A DNA stretch of 64,000 nt from Polytrichum commune (Eukaryota > Streptophyta > Polytrichopsida > Polytrichales > Polytrichaceae): assembly GCA_950295325.1 (NCBI GenBank), contig OX485806.1:49781169-49845168 (forward strand), written 5' to 3'. The notes under the pieces are model-generated. The model was not told the DNA's origin. It saw nothing but the letters and a program-made list of their open reading frames with translations, and searched no databases. Every line of letters begins with the position of its first letter. Position 1 is the stretch's first letter. Shown in pieces: positions 58,701 through 64,000 of the stretch. The translations under genes were made by a program, and so were the position numbers.

Positions 58701-61700
58701 AAACCATTACAATAATATATGTTGGTTATAAGAAGTTTCTGACATCATTTCAGTTGTTCCTGGAATTAAAACACAAATAAATTTCCAGAACCAGGCCAGT
58801 GGCTTCAGAGGCCACCGAACTGAATGACAAGGTTCTATTCTAGGTCTAGAGATCATCCAGAGTGGTTTCCAGAAAATCAGTTTCACCAAAATCGAGATTC
58901 CAGCTCACCCTCGTACCGTAGCTCTAGCAGCTTGCGCAGAAAATAATTAATTTTAAAGGTGCCTAAATTTCTGGGAAAATCATTTCGTTTAGTGTCCAAA
59001 AAAAGGAAATAACATTTTAAGAGTACCTAAAATCACAAAATCGCCATAAATGAAATTAGGAAAACCATCCATGAATTGTACAAATAACTTGGATGAATGT
59101 CTAAGTTATTTTAAATTACTTCTTGAGTCTGCCCAATTTTAGAATATTATTTGTTGGGCTGCCTAACTTACTTCATACTTTAATTAATTATTAGGCAGAA
59201 AGGTGCCCAAGCTGCTAGAGAGCTACAGTACTTCCAAGCAGTCAATAACAACATATTGGCAGCCCTTTTTGAACCTAACTTCTTTTGGCACTTCCCGCCC
59301 AGAGTTAAAGCACATGCTGGAATTAAAAACTGTGGGTCTAAAATCCCTGGGTTGGGTGAAAATAGAAGCCACTGACTTTAGATGATACAGAACGAACAGA
59401 ATCCCATTGGAGACTAACTTGTGGGATTGCAAAAAAGCACACAGAATTACAGATAACTTCATTTCCTAACCATGTCAAAGCCTCAGGCTATACATGACAA
59501 GCAAAATACTGAACTTTCTTTCATTGCCCAGAAGTGGGTGTTTAATAACAGAAAATCTTGATGAGGCCTCATTTTCCATCACCAGAGAGTAACCTACATC
59601 TGAATAATATGTTACAGCTAGACATACACCTCCTCTAAACAAACACACCTGTTCACGCTGTTGCTCGTCAATATTTGGTGGAGCAGAGTTTGTCCGCAAG
59701 GGGTACTACATGTTTACAAGAACAAGACATGGGACTGTAAGATATAGTTGGAGGCATGGGTAGGTCCCACATGGATTTAGGGAAATAAATCCCTACCCTA
59801 CACAAGGTACGGGTAGGGATTATGATACTCCACATGACTTCCAGATCTCTATTGTCATACACTGTCAACACCTGTAACACACAGTTTTATCTAGAACTTC
59901 CAGAATTCTATTTTACTCTACAGTAACACTGTCAATACCTACAATACACTCACTTATACAATCTGAAATCTAATGTAGAGCTGCTGATTACACCAATACT
60001 TCGGATAAAATCCATTGGCTTCCGGATTTGAATATACGATGTCTTCACAAGACACCACAAAACATATTCCTATGATACCACACGAACATCACCCCTGATG
60101 CTGATAATCTTCACATGGCTGCCAACAAATTCACAAAAGACTTCAACTACAGCATTCCAACTTCAGCACTCCAACTCCAGCTCTGGAAATCAACATACTT
60201 GAATATCTTAAATAAGTTACACTAATGTCTAACCCCAGACTGATAGTAGAGGATAGCAAATACCGGCATTGAAAGAGGTTTTCCGGTGGTGAAGCTCTCA
60301 AAACTGGGATCAAAACTCCCAAACTGAAAGGACAAGGGCACGTGTGTTGATTGAGAAACCTCATATGAAGCAGCTGCACATGAGACCACACAAGCACACA
60401 AACTTTAGTAACTCCATACAAGCCCTACAATTGACTGTAGAAAGAGTTGCATTCCTTCAAGTACTTCATGATATTACTAATTGGGAGTACAATGTGGAAC
60501 TGCGATTTTCAGTCCCGTTGCTCCCTCCTCACCAGTGGAGCCAACACAATCAGCTGGTAATTTACATTGCCAAGTATAGGATATCCAATATTTTATAGAT
60601 AAACTAAGGTACTATTCATGCATATCAGACATGCAGAAAGCTACTTGTAGATATATTAAGAACAAAAAACCAAAGCAAAACTGAGCATTAAGAGAGGCAG
60701 ATGACGCACTGGTGGTAGGTTGAATAGATTCGGACAGTACTCCAGACCCAGAAGAGCTAGCAGAGCTCTTGGCAAGGCCACCTTCCATAGTCTTTCTTAC
60801 TTCCAAAGATTGGCACACGGATCCAATCTGTGGGTGTTGAATTGCATTTGTGGCATCTGTAATTTTGACACGTCATAAGCCTGTGATGTAAAGATTACAG
60901 CAAGCAGAGATGCTCAAAACATCCACTTGATAGCACACAAACAATTCCTACTTTCAGATACATCCTCACTTGGAGGAATTACACTCCCACAATAAATCAA
61001 TATCAAGTTAAATCAGTCCAAATTGAACAACATTTGCCAAGAAAGTGACAAAATCCTTCATCCCAAGAATAAATATTCCACAAAAAGGAAATCATGTAGC
61101 TTAAAACTCCAACATCTGAACAATGTAAATACCTTGAGGTGACATATCATCAACAGGGAAGTGCAAAGAGCAGCCGCAATGAGTGGCTAGTTCGTGATTT
61201 CTAGACAAGATTGAATATGAACAGGTATACAGAAACCACCAACATTATGCAATCCAAACATTGATTTTAGAGTTTTTTATTTAATTGTGTTTCATGTGTT
61301 TTGGAGTTGTGCAAAGCCCTGAACACTGCACCCCATGGAAGTGCTCTTCCTACCTTCAGAAACCCTTAGAAGGGATGTTAAGCTGTTAGTTCATGGCATT
61401 CCGATCAACTGAGAGGAAGATGTTGACATTGGTCTTTCGAATTTCAGTGGTATATCTCCCTTCCCAGGAGAAGGTTCTTTAAGGTTAATGGCATGCTCCC
61501 AGGATAGATTGGGGTCAACAGATCGTAACAAAAGGTCTGAACGGATAAATTGATCTTGATTTTTGGTTCCCTCAACAAAACACTCACCTTAATTGAAGAA
61601 TTCCTTAATGTAGAGAACACAATTCTTGTCAGTCTATGGGGCTGGAGAAATTGTGTCAACTTCCAATAAGATAAATCCCACCATTATAAGTGTCCCACAA

Positions 61701-63189
61701 ATTTTGAAGAATGTGCTTCACGTCATCGAGAACACCAATTCTTGAGGGGAACAAAACTCAACAGTTCATTGTGTACAACCGCTTCTATAATTCATTGATT
61801 CAAGAGAACCATCAACACCAATGTCCACGTCCCTGGTTCTGTGCAATAGGAGCTCACATAGGTTTGTCACGCCATTTCTTTGGCAGCTAGAAATATGTCA
61901 ACACCGTTGGGTTCGGACATGCCAACTGAACTTTCAAAACAGTGCCTACACACCAAGAGGAGGTGCCCCGCAAACGTGACATGTATGAGCACATAATTAT
62001 TCCTAACCCTTGCGGGTAGACACATATGGAATGTACGTCCACATGTGCATGTGTGAAGCCCACAAGGAGAAGTCAATAATTAGAATTATACAGATGTATC
62101 AGTCAAAAGCTTAAAATAATGATCCATCAATAAACAAATAACCCATGAAAGCAGCCTTCAAAGTAAGAACTACCTTGTTGTTGAAGGCTGCTTTGACGTT
62201 GGGTTGAGACAGGCAGACGCAGCATATTGGAATCGCCTGGCTCTGATGACCCTCCAACAGAAGGACCTCTTCCAGGTGCAGTAAGTCCATTTGCTCGCCT
62301 GCCACTGCCAGAAGCAACAAGTGCTTTACACTATAGAGCGCCATAATTTAAGTTAAACAAGACAGTTTGATAGTCTGAAATAAGGATCGGTGCTAGTCAA
62401 ATTTTGCACTGAACTACAGAAATTTACTCACTGCACACCGAAATAATGATTACGCAAAATCATTTGTCTCTATTATAAACACCTGAGTGAAAATAAGAGA
62501 TGCACATAGCTTAGGTCTTTCCAAGACCAATCCTAATAGAACTGAGAATACGATTGATTGCAGATAATAAAAGTTCCAAAACATTTAGTGACAGAATGTG
62601 AGGTTTCGAAATTGCAAATAATCGAGACAGATACAGGTCAACAATAGAAAGCTCTAAGCAGAGCCGGTGCAAACGGAGCTTGCACTTCACGGTTGATACA
62701 ATCATGGCGGCCCTGATATTCCTTTCAACTCATAATGCTCACTACCTACAACTACAACAGGAACTAAAATGATGTCAAACCAAAATGAATGAGTTAGAAA
62801 TAAATTTACTAAAAAAATAAAAAATAAAAAACAACAACAACAACATAAAGAGAAACAAATAAAAATATCAAAAGCTGGCAGATGCTGGACCACCGCCCAT
62901 GTCTGCAGTAAGAAACCTAGCAGGATGGAGAACTTCGTGCGCTTGAAGCAACTTACCCAGGGTTGGTGAAAGCGGCTAGAGTGGAGGTTCGAGCTTTAGG
63001 GGAGACAGAGGAAGCCGGCTGGGGAGTCACAGCCGCGACAGCAGAGACCCTTTTGGAAGGGCCAGGCCCTCCGCCCTTCGCAGGTATTGATAAAACCCCC
63101 CCTGCCCGTGCAAAACCAATATCACTTGCTCTTCCAGCCCTTTTCAACTGTGCATCACTCCGGTCTCCCTTGCTTTGATGATGGGACAT
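47577..63189 (-). CDS. EIF4G: Eukaryotic translation initiation factor eIF4G (19 coding exons, MIF4G-MA3-W2)
   Basis: Scaffold of the cap-binding complex: it binds eIF4E, eIF4A, eIF3 and poly(A)-binding protein in the cytosol. Exons on the minus strand: 63189-62957, 62304-62174, 60856-60710, 60373-60264, 59705-59649, 58550-58485, 58155-57907, 57551-55898, 54889-51788, 51358-50758, 50552-50358, 50219-49859, 49745-49668, 48884-48780, 48425-48335, 48099-48050, 47979-47878, 47752-47684, 47633-47577. Every junction is GT-AG and all phases agree, giving 7,458 nt or 2,485 residues. The start was chosen at MSHHQSKGDRS, which matches the usual plant eIF4G N-terminus. The frame is also open 45 codons upstream to an ATG at 63324. 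Motifs: TNSAPPNIDEQ (exon 5), DPHTHEELRF (exon 8), eIF4E site YTRDFLM (about residue 1413). It is longer than typical plant eIF4G (roughly 1,500-1,900). Acceptors of exons 3, 7 and 10 have in-frame alternatives. Confidence 0.93.
49859..50900 (-). other. eIF4G exons 10 (3' end) to 12: MA3 domain
   Basis: The domain begins at LSEAELKQKCQSTINEYY in exon 10. It continues through exon 11 (VMDLKEAALCVEEL, then WVSESLEKKEKDRDLLLKLL) and into exon 12 (LSHLVDTAVDVPKAPEFFG, then LLGGLVSAGVFSL). These are the two helical repeats of an MA3/HEAT-2 domain, a second eIF4A-binding surface. Junctions at 50758/50552 and 50358/50219 are phase-matched and split codons, which supports the model. Confidence 0.93.
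51788..54889 (-). other. eIF4G exon 9: eIF4E-binding motif and MIF4G domain
   Basis: This 3.1-kb exon encodes about residues 883-1916. An acidic, low-complexity first half carries a Cys cluster, CALC ... CPGCKC (about residues 959-988). The canonical eIF4E-binding motif YTRDFLM is at 53279-53306. MIF4G/HEAT-1 (about residues 1625-1850) runs from RLIKGILNKLTPQNFEKL through GNIRFIGELYKK to LRFMLKDVIDLRQNGW. MIF4G binds eIF4A and RNA. A basic, Arg/Gly-rich tail follows. Confidence 0.95.
55898..63189 (-). other. eIF4G exons 1-8: disordered N-terminal region
   Basis: Eight exons encode about 882 residues, mostly Ser/Pro/Gln/Ala-rich. Exon 1 begins MSHHQSKGDRS. Exon 4 carries SFQFGSFDPSFE and exon 5 carries TNSAPPNIDEQQREQ, both recognisable plant eIF4G signatures. 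Exons 7 and 8 include Gln-rich tracts (QATPQAQATQQQLAQAQY and AMAQQQQQHQAMPQQQG). Exon 8 holds the conserved IKIVDPHTHEELRF segment. Poly(A)-binding-protein contacts are expected in this region from knowledge of the family. Confidence 0.85.
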
Positions 63190-63324
63190 ATATCCCGTGG
63201 TTTTAATAGCCTCCCTTGGAAATCTACAATGCAGATCTGCGATCCACCTACACTCTTCAAGACTTGAGAAAACGGCCTTGAGACAGCGGCCTGGAACGGA
63301 GTGATTATCGACTGTCTCAACCAT
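63190..63324 (-). other. Open upstream extension of the eIF4G reading frame
   Basis: The 45 codons upstream of the chosen start contain no stop and begin with an ATG at 63324. The peptide (MVETVDNHSVPGRCLKAV...) does not resemble eIF4G, so this is more likely 5' untranslated sequence. An alternative longer N-terminus is possible. Confidence 0.4.
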
Positions 63325-63489
63325 GCACGAAACTTACCCTCTAGGAATATCTCAACTCACAATCTACAGGCTCGGCACAAGCCCCAAGTGCGCCGACGTT
63401 TGCCCTCACAAACCCTGCACATTGACAAGCACCTCTAAGCACCCACACAATCTCTCCACTTCCTGAGATCCACTTCCAGCAAAGAGGAC

Positions 63490-63535
63490 CAAGTAACAGA
63501 ACCCTAACACGGCACCAACTATATTATCTTTTGCG
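63490..63535 (-). promoter_or_regulatory. Putative eIF4G core promoter: TATA-like stretch and telo-box
   Basis: On the minus strand, GATAATATAG (about 63520-63530) is followed about 15 bases on by TTAGGGTTC (63499-63508), the complement of the AACCCTAA telo-box. The telo-box is common in plant promoters of translation-machinery genes. Position, about 310 bases before the start codon, allows a 5' untranslated region of about 300 nt. The assignment is by pattern only. Confidence 0.4.
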
Positions 63536-64000
63536 CCGTTTTAGCACTCGAAAGAGACGGTACAGCAGAAGCAGGTGACAACATGGGAGCGGGCAGGGAG
63601 CCTTTGGCTAAGATCGGTGCTGGCATGAATTAGACACGGGGTTGGAATGATAAAGGTGCACATCGTTTAAAAACACAAACTGGGGGAACAGCAAGACCAG
63701 AATAGTGCGGGTATCACCATGATGCTATGCGAAATATATAGTCAGCCCTTCGTAATTGTTAACAGTTGGGAGGTTGTAAAAAATAAACACTTCAGGGTAC
63801 TCACATGGAATTTGGTAACCTTGTTTTAAATATTTATAAACATGCAAACATGGTTATTGAATTAAGGCTCTGCAATGCTCTACCCAATTGTTGACGACAA
63901 TATATGATTAGGTAGCGGATAATGAAATTCCAAATAATATTGAAATACTTATTTGGAATGCGTTATTTGTATTGTCAAATATTCTTAAATTTGATATCAA
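63536..64000. other. Upstream flank of eIF4G
   Basis: The sequence becomes increasingly AT-rich to the right. No gene, repeat or RNA element was recognised. Confidence 0.3.

Noticed and set aside
1-64000. CRISPR arrays, rRNA and tRNA genes
   Set aside because: No spaced identical repeats of CRISPR type, no rRNA landmarks and no convincing tRNA A/B-box pair were seen; the sequence is eukaryotic nuclear DNA.

Overview
The window is nuclear DNA of a land plant. It holds spliced exons with plant-type GT-AG junctions, Ty3/gypsy LTR retrotransposons with plant features (initiator-Met tRNA primer site, chromodomain), and AT-rich, heavily transposon-filled intergenic DNA. One real host gene is present: a translation initiation factor eIF4G with the plant N-terminal motif. 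A methyltransferase-carrying retrotransposon and an eIF4G that keeps a W2 domain make me lean towards a non-seed plant (bryophyte, lycophyte or fern). The species cannot be fixed from the sequence alone.

Layout. 1-18 kb is a graveyard of retroelement pieces. It has three copies of a long LTR family beginning TGTGAGC (at 210, 6024 and, inverted, 16426), a tandem array built around a CCCTCTCGG hairpin, a decayed transposase-like gene (4.4-6.0 kb), an LTR split by a 2.46-kb TG...CA insertion, a 33-bp minisatellite, and a gypsy RNase H-integrase fragment. 18-24.4 kb has no recognisable gene but is studded with ATGACTA/TAGTCAT motifs. 24.4-44.3 kb is one old chromovirus (5' LTR tail, Met primer site, decayed pol with chromodomain, 3' LTR). 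It has been invaded by a MITE with an 8-bp target duplication, a solo LTR of its own family (TSD TTAAG), a 2.24-kb DNA transposon with perfect 15-bp inverted repeats (TSD GTTCATTT), and a young 9.9-kb Ty3/gypsy element (33408-43283, TSD GTGT).

That young element is the highlight. In a single reading frame of about 2,413 codons it encodes, in order, Gag with two zinc knuckles, aspartic protease, a complete C5-cytosine DNA methyltransferase domain (motifs I, IV, VI, VIII, IX, X), reverse transcriptase, RNase H, integrase, and a C-terminal PHD finger. Eight in-frame stops, but no frameshift, interrupt it. The pairing of a DNA-methylation writer with a chromatin-reader finger in one retroelement suggests self-methylation and/or chromatin-guided integration.

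47.6-63.2 kb is the eIF4G gene on the minus strand. I could assemble 19 coding exons with fully compatible phases, giving about 2,485 residues. The order is Gln-rich N-terminus, conserved THEELRF motif, eIF4E-binding motif, MIF4G, MA3 and, unusually for a plant, a C-terminal W2 (HEAT-3) domain spread over seven small exons. A telo-box and a TATA-like stretch lie upstream near 63.5 kb.
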